From positions 1,488,001 to 1,552,000 of the forward strand of contig JAIXWY010000011.1 in assembly GCA_027490995.1 (NCBI GenBank): DNA of 64,000 bases, written 5' to 3'. Positions 53,130 to 62,173 of the stretch are shown here, piece by piece; position 1 is the stretch's first letter, and every line of letters begins with the position of its first letter. The position numbers and the translations under genes are program-made. This DNA comes from Opitutaceae bacterium (GTDB lineage Bacteria > Verrucomicrobiota > Verrucomicrobiia > Opitutales > Opitutaceae). The notes under the pieces were generated by a model, which saw only the letters and a list, made by a program, of their open reading frames with translations, did no database searches and was not told the DNA's origin.

Positions 53130-54476
53130 CTACTCCGGCTCAGCGGTCCCCTCGACGACCCAGTCGCGGGCTTCCGGCACCTGCACGAAGAATTCCCGAA
53201 GCGCGGCGCTGAGGTGCTCCGCGTAACGAAAATGCGCGCCCATGCCAGTCCGCAGCTCTGCCTCGTAGATGAACTTGTCCGCATGCGTGCTGTGCTCGAA
53301 GGGGGTCTGCGCGCCCAGCAGCAGCGAATACGCGTAGGCGGGCGAGCCGCGCCGCAGCAGTTCGGCCGTCAATGCCGCCTGCTCCGCCAGCAGCTCCGCG
53401 TGCGCGCCGCGCGCGATCTCCGGCGGGAGGTAGAAGCCAGCCTGAATCAACGGGGTGAAACGGTGTCCGGTGCGGTGGCGGTTCAGGTCGCGCAGCTCAG
53501 CCAGCGCGAGGTTATTCCACGCGAAGCTCACCCGCATCCGCCGCGTCGCGAGTCCCTGATAGCCGTACCGGTTACGGCGGTGACGCAGTGCCTCGGGCAC
53601 GCCCTGTTCCTCGGCGAGGAACGGCGGCGCGGCGCGGTCGACCCGCACCCAGACCTCATCCGCGAGTCCCTCCGTCGAGAGCCGCGCCAGGCCCATCCGG
53701 CACGAGAGGGCGAGCTCTTGACGGGCCTGCTCCTCAAACGACTCCTCGGCCCGGCTATGGCGCATGAGGCGCGGCGACTGCTTCAGCAGTTCGTCGCGGA
53801 TCAACGTCGCCGCCGCGCGGGCCTCGGGCTGCGGCAGCGAGTCGAGGTGCTTCACCGTCTGCGCCCACATGCGGGAGGTCTGCACCAGACCGACATTGGT
53901 CCGGGTCGCGAGGGGGATGAAGTACCGCGCGCGGTCGAGCGCGTAGTTCTTGCGGAGGCGCGTGACCACGGCGGGCTTGGCGTCGGCGGGCAACCGGACC
54001 CGCTCGGGCTCGGCCGCCGCCAGCGCGTCCAGCCGCGCGTACTCGGCATGATACGCGGCGAAGCTTCGCGCGATCACGCCCCGCCAGCGGTCCGCGAGGT
54101 CGTGCGGCACGCCGAGTTCCTCGGCGGTGGGCACCTGCGAGGCGTCCATCGTGATGTAGCGGGTCGATGACTCCTGCCCATCTGCCATCTGCGCGATCTC
54201 AAACAGTTTGTAGGCGAGCCACATCGACACGCCATCGAGCGCCACCGCCAGCCCACCGGTCAGGCCGCCAATGGAGGCATGACCGTAATCGACGAACTTC
54301 AGAATGCGGTCGATCGAGGCGTCGGGATCGCGCAGGTCGACCTTGGCCAGGATGGCTTCGAGTCCGTCGTTACTGCGCGAATACCGGGCCAGGACCGACG
54401 CCAGCAACTCCGGGGTAACCTGCGGCAGGGTGGCGGCAGTAGGCGGAGGAACGAGGGCGAGGCCGGTGATGCGCAT
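53130..54476 (-). CDS. ThyX-like double-domain protein (FAD-dependent thymidylate synthase family)
   Basis: This 448-residue protein consists of two ThyX-like halves. The first half has DYGHASI (63-69) and GQESSTRY (100-107), where ThyX has its NEQSQRY-type segment, but the RHR of the ThyX signature is replaced by LFE-type sequence (91-93). YFIPLATRTN (185-194) matches the ThyX LPxxxxT block. The second half has NRHRTGHRFTP (332-342), which carries RHR, and ends FEHSTHADKFIYEAELRTG. Ordinary ThyX is 220-250 residues with all motifs together and makes dTMP with FAD and methylene-THF. The activity is therefore uncertain. It lies 82 bases downstream of nuoN on the same strand. Confidence 0.8.
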   Translation of the reverse strand: MRITGLALVPPPTAATLPQVTPELLASVLARYSRSNDGLEAILAKVDLRDPDASIDRILKFVDYGHASIGGLTGGLAVALDGVSMWLAYKLFEIAQMADGQESSTRYITMDASQVPTAEELGVPHDLADRWRGVIARSFAAYHAEYARLDALAAAEPERVRLPADAKPAVVTRLRKNYALDRARYFIPLATRTNVGLVQTSRMWAQTVKHLDSLPQPEARAAATLIRDELLKQSPRLMRHSRAEESFEEQARQELALSCRMGLARLSTEGLADEVWVRVDRAAPPFLAEEQGVPEALRHRRNRYGYQGLATRRMRVSFAWNNLALAELRDLNRHRTGHRFTPLIQAGFYLPPEIARGAHAELLAEQAALTAELLRRGSPAYAYSLLLGAQTPFEHSTHADKFIYEAELRTGMGAHFRYAEHLSAALREFFVQVPEARDWVVEGTAEPE

Positions 54477-54558
54477 GGCAAAGCGGGTCGGAGCGGTGGG
54501 GTAAAGGGATCGGAGGCGCGGCGATGAGGGGTGAGCGGCGTCCTCCGATTTATCCGCC

Positions 54559-56082
54559 TCAGCGCGCGAGCAGCCAGCCGATCAATGGGCCCTGCCAGAG
54601 CCCGAGGACCACCGAGGCGACCGCCAAGGTGCCCAGTGTGACCCGAGCCGGCCACGCCACGGGAGTCCGGGGCAATCCAGCGGCCGCCTCGCCGGCCGGG
54701 GCGGGCAGGCGCCACGCCGAGAAGCAGGCGGCCTTGATCCAGCCGAAGTAGTAGTAGATCGAGATCACGACGCCCAGCACCGCGATGCCGAGCAGCACGT
54801 AGAGCCCGGCCGAAAACGCAGCGAGGAAGATCATCAGCTTGCCGATGAACCCCGCCAGCGGCGGAATGCCGGCCAGCGAACCCAGCCCGATCACGAGCAC
54901 GAGCGCGAGGAACGGATGCGTCCGCGCAAGATCGGCGTAGTGCTCCAGTTCCTGGTCCGCCTCGTTCTCCCCGCTGACATGCGTCATCACGCCGAACACG
55001 GCGAACGAAGCCACGAGGTAGGCAATGAGGTAAAAGTAGACCCCGCTCAGCGCCGCCGGATCGTAGTACGCGGCGATCACACCGATGAGAAGATAGCCGG
55101 CATGCGACACGCCCGAGAGCGCGATCAGCCGCTTCACGTTGTACTGCGTCAGCGCCGCGAGATTACCGAAGAGGATCGTCGCACCCGCCATCACGGACAG
55201 CACTGGGATGACCAGCGACTTACACGGAGCGAACACGCCGGCGAGCACCACCAGCGCACCGAAGCCAGCCGCCTTCGAGCCTACCGCGAGAAAGGCCGTG
55301 ATTGGCGTCGGCGCCCCTTGGTAGACATCCGGCACCCAGATCTGGAAAGGGACCGCACCGATCTTGAAGGCCACGCCCGACAGCACGAGGACGATGCCAA
55401 CCTGCGCAAGGAAGTTGTCCGGATGCGCCAAGAGGAACTGCCGTACCGAGGCGAAGTCCATCGCTCCGGCCGCGAGGCCGGACGGCGCAAGCGCGGGGTT
55501 ACCCACGGCGCCATAGAGCAACACGATGCCGAAGAGCAGCATGGCCGAACTCAGAGCGCCCATCACGAGGTACTTCAGACCGGCCTCCAGCGAGAGCGGG
55601 TTCGTCCGGTAGTAGCTCACGAGGATGTAGAACCCGACCGTCACCGTCTCCAGCGCGACGAAGAACATCACGAAGTGATGACTCTGAACCAGCAGCATCA
55701 TCGCGGCCGAAACGATCATCACGATGTGGAAGAACTCGACCCGCGGCATCCGCTGCCGCGCGAGACTGACCACGCCCAGCAGGCTGACGAGCAGCGACGT
55801 GACAAGGAAGAGCACCCGGAAAAACTGCCCGGTGGGCGAGTGACGGATGAGGCCGTTGAACGTCAGCTGCTCGGTCATGCCGCCGCGCAGATTCACCAGC
55901 AAGGCTACCAGCAGGGCGAGCTGGCCGAGGATGGCCACCACCGGGATGGACCGATGCTGCCGCTTGGGGAGCACGATCTCGAGGACGAGGAGCAGCAGCG
56001 CCAGCAACGCCAGCGGCAGCTCGGGGAACAGGGCCGCCCAACGATTGTCGGCGGCGGCGGACTGGAGGAGGGAGAGATTCAT
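54559..56082 (-). CDS. nuoN: NADH-quinone oxidoreductase subunit N
   Basis: This 507-residue membrane protein is the antiporter-like subunit N of complex I and has about 14 helices. KIGAVPFQIWVPDVYQGAPTPITAF carries the conserved Lys of the transmembrane proton path, and NVKRLIALSGVSHAGYLLIG is the next core block. LFFVTSLLVSL-type sequence and MLLFGIVLLYGAVGNPALAPSG fit. It is the last gene of the nuo cluster, and a ThyX-like gene follows. Its length agrees with bacterial NuoN (about 480-500). Confidence 0.94.
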   Translation of the reverse strand: MNLSLLQSAAADNRWAALFPELPLALLALLLLVLEIVLPKRQHRSIPVVAILGQLALLVALLVNLRGGMTEQLTFNGLIRHSPTGQFFRVLFLVTSLLVSLLGVVSLARQRMPRVEFFHIVMIVSAAMMLLVQSHHFVMFFVALETVTVGFYILVSYYRTNPLSLEAGLKYLVMGALSSAMLLFGIVLLYGAVGNPALAPSGLAAGAMDFASVRQFLLAHPDNFLAQVGIVLVLSGVAFKIGAVPFQIWVPDVYQGAPTPITAFLAVGSKAAGFGALVVLAGVFAPCKSLVIPVLSVMAGATILFGNLAALTQYNVKRLIALSGVSHAGYLLIGVIAAYYDPAALSGVYFYLIAYLVASFAVFGVMTHVSGENEADQELEHYADLARTHPFLALVLVIGLGSLAGIPPLAGFIGKLMIFLAAFSAGLYVLLGIAVLGVVISIYYYFGWIKAACFSAWRLPAPAGEAAAGLPRTPVAWPARVTLGTLAVASVVLGLWQGPLIGWLLAR

Positions 56083-56097
56083 CGCGACAGGCGGCGG

Positions 56098-57618
56098 TTA
56101 GGGACGCGGATCGGCGGACGCCTTGACGGCCAAGGCCGGGGCCAGAGAACCGAGGGCGGAGTGGAGCGGCGCGGAGAGCGACCGCGGCCAGAAACCGATG
56201 AAAAGCAGCAACCCGAGGAGGAGGAGCGCCGGGATGCGCTCGGCCCAGCGTAGGTCGACCGGCGTCACGTGGGCGACGACCCGCGAAAAAGCCTCGGTCG
56301 GCGGACCGAAGAAGACCTTCGCGACGGCGCGGAGCGCGTAGATCGCGGTGATCACCACGCCCGCTACGGCACCAGCCGCCACCCAAGGGGAGAACTTCCA
56401 GATCGCCACGAACAGAGCCAACTCACCCCAGAAGTTGGCGAAGCCCGGCAGACCGATTGAGGCCATCGTGGCAGCGACGAAGAACGCCGCCAGCACGGGC
56501 GTGTGGCGCGCCAACCCGCCCATCTCCGTGAGATCGAAGGTATGGGTTCGGTGGTAGATGCAGGTCGAGAGGAGGAAGAGCAGCGCGACGGACAGGCCGT
56601 GCGCCACCATCATGAGGACGGCACCGCCCACCCCGACGACGGACATCGCCGCGATGCCGAGGAAGGCATAGCCCATGTGCATGACCGAGCCGTACCCGAT
56701 CACCTGCTTGAGATCGCGCTGCGCGAGCGCGATGATGCCGACGATCAGGACATTGCCCAGCGCGAGGACCGTGAGGACTCCGGACCAGTGGGCGGCGCCG
56801 ACCGGGGCCAGCGGCAGAGCCACCTGGAGAAGGCCGTAGAGGCCGAATTTCTTCAGCACGCCGGCGTGCAGCATCGCCGCAGAGCTCGGCGCCGCGCCGT
56901 AGCCGAGAGGCGCCCACGTATGGAACGGCCAGAGCGAAACAAGGATACCGAAGCCGAAGAGCAGCAGGCCGAAGCCGTACTTCTGGGCCGTGACCGACAG
57001 CGGATGCGCCAGCGCCTCGGTCCGCAGCGTGATCAAATCGAACGTCTGCGCGCCGCTTTGGTGGTAGATGAGGATCAGTCCCGCGAGCGACAGCATCGCG
57101 CCCACCGTGAGGTAGATCGTCAGCTTCATCGCCGCGTAGCCCCGGTCGCGTCCGCCCCAGATCCCGACCATGATGAAGCTCGGGATCAGCGCGAGCTCGT
57201 GGAAGAAATAGAAAAAGAAGACATCGACGCTCGCGAACACCCCCATCAGGCCACCCTGCATCACGAGCAGGAGCGCGAGGTAGATCTTGAGCCGCTCCGC
57301 GCCGGACTGAATCGCGTACAGGCCAGCGGCGAGGCCGACGACGCCTGCGAGCACGAACATCGGCAGAGAAATGCCATTGAGTCCGAGGGTGAGCTTGATC
57401 CCGAGCAGCGAAAGCCCGAGATCGCGGCTCGACATAAACTGGTAGGCCTCGCCGGCGTTGGCCGGGAAGCGGCTCCAGAGCCAGAGGGCGATGGCCGCCG
57501 GGGCGCCGAAGCCGAGGTAGGCCAAGCGCACGGAGTAGCGCTTCGGAAGCCCGGCGAAAATCGCCGCCGCCACGACCAGCGGTACCGCGATTGCGAGAAG
57601 AAGAGGGTCGAGTTGCAT
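56098..57618 (-). CDS. nuoM: NADH-quinone oxidoreductase subunit M
   Basis: This 506-residue antiporter-like subunit of complex I has LFASVDVFFFYFFHELALIPSF-type core sequence with the conserved Glu, FHTWAPLGYGAAPSSAAMLHAGVLKKFGLYG with the channel Lys and His, and RDLKQVIGYGSVMHMGYAFLGI. About 14 helices are predicted. It lies between nuoL (28 bases) and nuoN (15 bases), and probably forms part of one long transcript. Confidence 0.95.
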   Translation of the reverse strand: MQLDPLLLAIAVPLVVAAAIFAGLPKRYSVRLAYLGFGAPAAIALWLWSRFPANAGEAYQFMSSRDLGLSLLGIKLTLGLNGISLPMFVLAGVVGLAAGLYAIQSGAERLKIYLALLLVMQGGLMGVFASVDVFFFYFFHELALIPSFIMVGIWGGRDRGYAAMKLTIYLTVGAMLSLAGLILIYHQSGAQTFDLITLRTEALAHPLSVTAQKYGFGLLLFGFGILVSLWPFHTWAPLGYGAAPSSAAMLHAGVLKKFGLYGLLQVALPLAPVGAAHWSGVLTVLALGNVLIVGIIALAQRDLKQVIGYGSVMHMGYAFLGIAAMSVVGVGGAVLMMVAHGLSVALLFLLSTCIYHRTHTFDLTEMGGLARHTPVLAAFFVAATMASIGLPGFANFWGELALFVAIWKFSPWVAAGAVAGVVITAIYALRAVAKVFFGPPTEAFSRVVAHVTPVDLRWAERIPALLLLGLLLFIGFWPRSLSAPLHSALGSLAPALAVKASADPRP

Positions 57619-57645
57619 GGTCAGCGCTGGTTCGAGAGAAACGAG

Positions 57646-59529
57646 TTAGAACACGCCGGCCACGAACGCCCAAAGCAGCGCCGCACCGAGGAGGAACCAG
57701 TACACATAAACATGGAGGCTGCCGACGTGCAGCGCGCGGACGCCGATGCCGACGAGACCGACGAGGCCGGCGGCGCCGCGAATGATCAGGCCCGCGAGCA
57801 CGATCTGCTCGAGAAAGTTGAGCAGCATCGCGAAGCGCTGCTGCACCTTGGCCACGTAGAAGGAATAAGCGGCATCAAACGACCCGTTGAGGAGCTGGAG
57901 TCCCGCATAGGCTCCGGGCACCCGCTTCGCCAGCGCGTCCTCGCCAGCCGCCGGGTAGAAGGCCCACGCCGCTCCGGCTCCGAGCGCGAGCACCGCGATG
58001 CTGGTGACCAGCACCGTGATGTGATCGATGCCTTGCGCGTGCGGTAGCAGGTCGGCGAAGGATCCCGCCAACTTGCCATAGACTCCACCGTAGCCAGCAA
58101 CGACCGCCAGCACCGCGAGGACGATCAGCGGCACCGTCATGCTGGCTCCACCCTCATGCGCGTGCGAGGCCGACTCGCTGCGGGGCGCACCGAAGAAAAC
58201 GAGCTTCCACATGCGCACCATATAAAAGGAGGTCAGGACCGCCGTGAGCGCGAGCACGCCGAACACCGCCGGAGAGTTCGCCAGGGCCAGGTAAAGGATC
58301 GCGTCCTTCGAAAAGAAGCCCGCCAAACCCGGCGTGCCAATGATCGCGAGCACGCCGAGCGTGAAGGTGGCGAACGTCACCGGCAGTCGCCGGAGCCCGC
58401 CCATCCGCAGAATGTCCTGCTCATGGTGGCAGGCATGAATCACCGCGCCGGAACCGAGGAAGAGCAACGCCTTGAAGAAGGCGTGCGTCGTCAGGTGAAA
58501 CATCGCGGTGCCCGCCCCTGCGGCGATCGCAATCTCATGGGCCGCGGCGCCATCGCCATGGCGCACCCGGAGAGCCCCGAGGCCGAAGGCCGCTACCATG
58601 TAGCCGAGCTGCGACAGCGTCGAGTACGCCAGGACCTTCTTGATGTCGTTCTGGACGATCGCGCAGAGCGCGGCATAGAGGGCAGTCACCGTGCCAACCC
58701 ACAGGACCACATCGAGGGCCATGGGCGCGGCCGCAAAGAGCGGCTCGATTCGGCACAGCATATAGATGCCCGCCGCCACCATGGTGGCCGCGTGGATCAG
58801 CGCCGACACCGGAGTCGGGCCCTCCATCGCGTCCGGCAACCAGACGTGCAGCGGCATCTGGGCAGACTTGCCGAGGGCGCCGCAGAAGAGCAGGAGCGGG
58901 ATACCGGCCGAGATCACCTGGCCACCGCCGACGGCGGCCGCGATCTCGGTCAGGTTCACCGTGCCCAGCGAGGCCTGGCACCACAGAATGCCGAGGAGAA
59001 AACCGAAGTCGCCCACGCGGTTCACAATGAACGCCTTCTTCGCCGCATCGGCGGCCGAGGCCTTCTCGTGATAGTGGTTGATCAGGAGGTAGGAACTGAA
59101 GCCCACCAGCTCCCAGAACACGAAAATCATCAGCAGGTTGTCCGCGAGCACGATGCCGAGCATCGAGAACATGAAGATCGACAGCCCGCCGAAGTAGCGC
59201 GCGCGCGCCCCGTCATCGTGCATGTAGCCGAGTGAGAATACGTGCACCGCAAGGCCGACGATCCCGACGATCGCCAGCATGAGGGCGGCGAGGTCATCGA
59301 ACTTGAAGCCGAGCGAGAGGGTGAAGCTACCCAACTGCAGCCACGGCATCGACGCCGCGAAGCGCTCACCACCCAGGGCGAGGGCGAGGCCCGCGCCGGC
59401 CACCACCACGGCTGCCGTCACGGACACCAGCGAGGCCAGCCCGCCGCGTCGGCGGAGGAGAAGCGCGATCACCGCGGCCGAGGCCAGCGGCGCGAGCAGG
59501 ACGAGAAGGGCGAGAGAAAGGGGGGCCAT
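57646..59529 (-). CDS. nuoL: NADH-quinone oxidoreductase subunit L
   Basis: This 627-residue subunit is the distal proton-pumping antiporter of complex I. MIFVFWELVGFSSYLLINHYHEK, KSAQMPLHVWLPDAMEGPTPVSALIHAATMV and IKKVLAYSTLSQLGYMV are core segments, and the C-terminal extension has the long lateral helix followed by a last membrane helix (FLLGAALLWAFVAGVF). The length matches NuoL of other bacteria (about 610-650). It follows nuoK by 37 bases. Confidence 0.95.
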   Translation of the reverse strand: MAPLSLALLVLLAPLASAAVIALLLRRRGGLASLVSVTAAVVVAGAGLALALGGERFAASMPWLQLGSFTLSLGFKFDDLAALMLAIVGIVGLAVHVFSLGYMHDDGARARYFGGLSIFMFSMLGIVLADNLLMIFVFWELVGFSSYLLINHYHEKASAADAAKKAFIVNRVGDFGFLLGILWCQASLGTVNLTEIAAAVGGGQVISAGIPLLLFCGALGKSAQMPLHVWLPDAMEGPTPVSALIHAATMVAAGIYMLCRIEPLFAAAPMALDVVLWVGTVTALYAALCAIVQNDIKKVLAYSTLSQLGYMVAAFGLGALRVRHGDGAAAHEIAIAAGAGTAMFHLTTHAFFKALLFLGSGAVIHACHHEQDILRMGGLRRLPVTFATFTLGVLAIIGTPGLAGFFSKDAILYLALANSPAVFGVLALTAVLTSFYMVRMWKLVFFGAPRSESASHAHEGGASMTVPLIVLAVLAVVAGYGGVYGKLAGSFADLLPHAQGIDHITVLVTSIAVLALGAGAAWAFYPAAGEDALAKRVPGAYAGLQLLNGSFDAAYSFYVAKVQQRFAMLLNFLEQIVLAGLIIRGAAGLVGLVGIGVRALHVGSLHVYVYWFLLGAALLWAFVAGVF

Positions 59530-59566
59530 GGAATCGGAAGGAAGTTCAGCCAGTCGAGGCGGGCGC

Positions 59567-59872
59567 TCAGTCGCGCAGGGCGTTCAGTTCGTCGACCTGC
59601 ACCGTCTGCCGGCGCCGGAAGAGCGCCACGATGATCGCAAGGCCCACCGCGACTTCCGCGGCGGCCACCGTCAGGATGAAGAACACGAAAACGTTGCCAT
59701 CCAGCATCCCGTGGAAGCGCGAGAAGGCCACCAGCGCGAGCGTCGAGGCGACGAGCATGAGCTCGAGGCACATGTAGATCACGAGGGTGTTCTTGCGCAG
59801 CAGCACCCCAAGGAAGCCGAGAGCGAACAGGATCACGCTGAGCGTGATGTAGTCATTGAGTCCGATGGTCAT
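59567..59872 (-). CDS. nuoK: NADH-quinone oxidoreductase subunit K
   Basis: This 101-residue subunit has three membrane helices and the conserved acidic residues of Nuo[20 protein letters not shown] has Glu on helix 2 and [20 protein letters not shown] has Glu on helix 3, both part of the proton path near the quinone site. It overlaps nuoJ by four bases in ATGA, as in most bacteria. Confidence 0.95.
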   Translation of the reverse strand: MTIGLNDYITLSVILFALGFLGVLLRKNTLVIYMCLELMLVASTLALVAFSRFHGMLDGNVFVFFILTVAAAEVAVGLAIIVALFRRRQTVQVDELNALRD

Positions 59873-60387
59873 TTGATGTCCTCCAACCCCTCAAAGCGCT
59901 TGCTCAGCACGATCACTCCCAGCATCGCGATCAACAGAAGGAAGCCGACCACCTGCACCGGGAGGAGATACGTGGTGAAGAGTTGCGCGGCGTAGCTCTT
60001 GAGCGAGGCGCCGACCACCGGGAGATCCGATGAGACCGGGGCGGCGCTCAACTGCGCACGCTTCACGAAACTCAGCACGCCCACGGTCAGGAGCCCCGTC
60101 GCCGCGACGGCAGCGGCGATCGTCGCGCGCGTGAACGGCGGCCGCACGCCGCCCTGCATGTCGAGCAACATGATGATGAAGAGGAACAGCGCGACCACCG
60201 CGCCCGCGTACACGAGCACGAGGAGCACCGCGAGGAGGTAGGCGTCGAGCAGCACGAAGAGCCCCGCCGTCGCCAGCAGGCTCAGGAGGAAGAACATCGC
60301 GGAGTTCACCGCGTTACGGCTCAGCACCGTGAGCGCGGCGGTGCCGAGCGTCACGCCACCGAGAACATAGAAGAGCAGGTCAGCCAT
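59869..60387 (-). CDS. nuoJ: NADH-quinone oxidoreductase subunit J
   Basis: This 172-residue subunit has five predicted membrane helices. [46 protein letters not shown] is the typical NuoJ third-helix block, with the Tyr-Ala-Gly-Ala bulge thought to switch conformation during turnover. It starts after a pyrimidine-rich leader 39 bases beyond nuoI and overlaps nuoK by four bases. Confidence 0.95.
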   Translation of the reverse strand: MADLLFYVLGGVTLGTAALTVLSRNAVNSAMFFLLSLLATAGLFVLLDAYLLAVLLVLVYAGAVVALFLFIIMLLDMQGGVRPPFTRATIAAAVAATGLLTVGVLSFVKRAQLSAAPVSSDLPVVGASLKSYAAQLFTTYLLPVQVVGFLLLIAMLGVIVLSKRFEGLEDIK

Positions 60388-60426
60388 GGCTGGAAGGAAG
60401 CGGGAGGGAAAACGGGGCGGTTCAGT

Positions 60427-60975
60427 TTAATGATGGCCGCCGTGCGCTGCCGCGTCCTCCGCGGCCTTCTTCTTGTCCCACTTGAGGTGCGCATCGGGCA
60501 GCGTGCCACCCAGTTCGTAGAGACGGTCTTTGTGATTCACCATTTCCTCGCGGGTGTAACCGGTCATCGAGTACTGCGTCTGCAGCCAGATCGCCTCCTC
60601 CGGACAGACCTCCTGGCACAGGCCGCAGTAGATGCAGCGGAGCATGTCGATATCGAAGGCCTGCGGCGCGCGCTCGACGTGCGCCTGCGCGGAGTCCGCG
60701 GCGATCTCGCCGGGAGTGATGCGGATCGCCTTCGGCGGGCAGACGAATTCGCAGAGCTGGCAGGACACGCACTTCTCACGGCCGTTGGGGTCGCGGACCA
60801 GCGTCGGGACGCCCCGGTAGCCGCCCGGGATCTCCGGGCGCTGCTCCGGGTACTCCAACGTCACGTTCGGCGCCACGAGGTGCCGGAACGTCGTCTTCAA
60901 CCCGTGGACGATCTGCGGGATGTAGGTGCGCTCGGCGAGGGTGAGCGGTTTGCGTTCGACGGGGATGACGGCCAT
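60427..60975 (-). CDS. nuoI: NADH-quinone oxidoreductase subunit I
   Basis: This 182-residue iron-sulfur subunit carries two [4Fe-4S] clusters (N6a, N6b) that pass electrons to the quinone-facing cluster. CVSCQLCEFVCPP (69-81) and CIYCGLCQEVCPE (114-126) are the two ferredoxin motifs. LKTTFRHLVAPNVTLEYPEQRPEIPGGYRG is the N-terminal family segment. The tail ends in a His-rich AAHGGHH. It lies 26 bases beyond nuoH. Confidence 0.95.
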   Translation of the reverse strand: MAVIPVERKPLTLAERTYIPQIVHGLKTTFRHLVAPNVTLEYPEQRPEIPGGYRGVPTLVRDPNGREKCVSCQLCEFVCPPKAIRITPGEIAADSAQAHVERAPQAFDIDMLRCIYCGLCQEVCPEEAIWLQTQYSMTGYTREEMVNHKDRLYELGGTLPDAHLKWDKKKAAEDAAAHGGHH

Positions 60976-61001
60976 GGGAAGAGCGGGATGAGGCGGACGG
61001 A

Positions 61002-62156
61002 TCAGGCGCGCTCGATGAGCGCAATGGCGATGGCGTAGGCGATGAGGTTAGCGATCGAGAGCGGCAGCAGCTTCTGCCAGCCCAGGGTCATCACTTGATC
61101 GTAGCGGAAGCGCGGCAGCGTCCACCGCACCCACATAAAGAAGAAGACGAACGCGACCACCTTCCCCAGGAAGATGAGGGTCGCGAGCGCGCCGGTGAGC
61201 ACAGGACTGCCCGCGATGTGCAGCCAGCCCGACACCATCTCAAGCGTGACCCACGGCAGCGGATGCCAACCGCCGAGGAACAGGAGGACAAAGACGCCGG
61301 AGCCCACGATCATGTGGCAGTACTCGGCCACGAAGAAGAGCGACCACTTAAACGCGCCGTATTCGGTGTGAAAGCCGCCGACGAGGTCGGACTCCGACTC
61401 CGGCATGTCGAAGGGCTGGCGGTTGGTCTCCGCGAAGAGGGCGACGAGGAAGATGAAGGCCGAGATCGGCATCAGCACGCCGTACCACATGCCACCCCAG
61501 AAGCCGGGCTGGCTCTGGCTTTGCACGACATCAAAGAGGCTCAGGGTGCCCGAGCCACCGGGGGCGTTGACCCAGAGAAAGACCGGGAGCACGGACAGGG
61601 TCATCGACAACTCATACGAGATCAGCTGCGCGGAGGCGCGGACGCCCCCGAGGAACGGGTACTTGGAATTGGAGGCCCAGCCGGCGAGGATGATGGAGTA
61701 GACGCCGAGGGAGGCGACGGCGAAGACGGCCAGGATGCCGACGTCGACGTTGGCGAGGACCAGCGGGACCGCGCGCCCGGCGGAGTCGAGGTAAGCGCCG
61801 AAGGGAACCACGGCGATCGTGGTCAGCGCCGGGATCATCGCGAGGATCGGTGCGAGCACGAAGTAGACCTTGTTCACGTGCCCGGGGATCGGATCCTCCT
61901 TGAAGACAAACTTGCCGCCGTCCGCCGCGAGTTGGAACAGACCGAACTTCTGGAGCAGCGGGGCGACGACCGGAATCCACCGCAGGAACGGCGGAATCGT
62001 GCGGTTCGGACCAGGGCGGCCCTGGATCCACGCCGAAATCTTGCGCTCGGCCATCGAGCAGGCAGCCGCGAGCGGGAAGAGGACCGCGATCACCGCCACG
62101 CCCTGAAGCGTGACGCGGATCCAGACCGGGAGATCGAAGTAAAGGGAGGCATCCAT
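61002..62156 (-). CDS. nuoH: NADH-quinone oxidoreductase subunit H
   Basis: This 384-residue membrane subunit forms the quinone-entry site of complex I, with eight to nine helices. MAERKISAWIQGRPGPNR is the signature near residue 35, PALTTIAVVPFG follows, and ALFAETNRQPFDMPESESDLVGGFHTEYGAFKWSLFFVAEY carries the acidic cluster near the quinone. The ATG at 62156 gives the usual N terminus and is preceded by a GAGGG sequence; the frame stays open upstream into nuoG. It lies 17 bases beyond nuoG. Confidence 0.94.
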   Translation of the reverse strand: MDASLYFDLPVWIRVTLQGVAVIAVLFPLAAACSMAERKISAWIQGRPGPNRTIPPFLRWIPVVAPLLQKFGLFQLAADGGKFVFKEDPIPGHVNKVYFVLAPILAMIPALTTIAVVPFGAYLDSAGRAVPLVLANVDVGILAVFAVASLGVYSIILAGWASNSKYPFLGGVRASAQLISYELSMTLSVLPVFLWVNAPGGSGTLSLFDVVQSQSQPGFWGGMWYGVLMPISAFIFLVALFAETNRQPFDMPESESDLVGGFHTEYGAFKWSLFFVAEYCHMIVGSGVFVLLFLGGWHPLPWVTLEMVSGWLHIAGSPVLTGALATLIFLGKVVAFVFFFMWVRWTLPRFRYDQVMTLGWQKLLPLSIANLIAYAIAIALIERA

Positions 62157-62173
62157 CGTAGAGTCCCTCAGGT

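Noticed and set aside
54916..59235. Long plus-strand frames opposite nuoN, nuoM and nuoL (445, 514 and 359 residues)
   Set aside because: They are His/Arg/Glu-rich antisense shadows of highly hydrophobic subunits, a usual artefact in GC-rich DNA.
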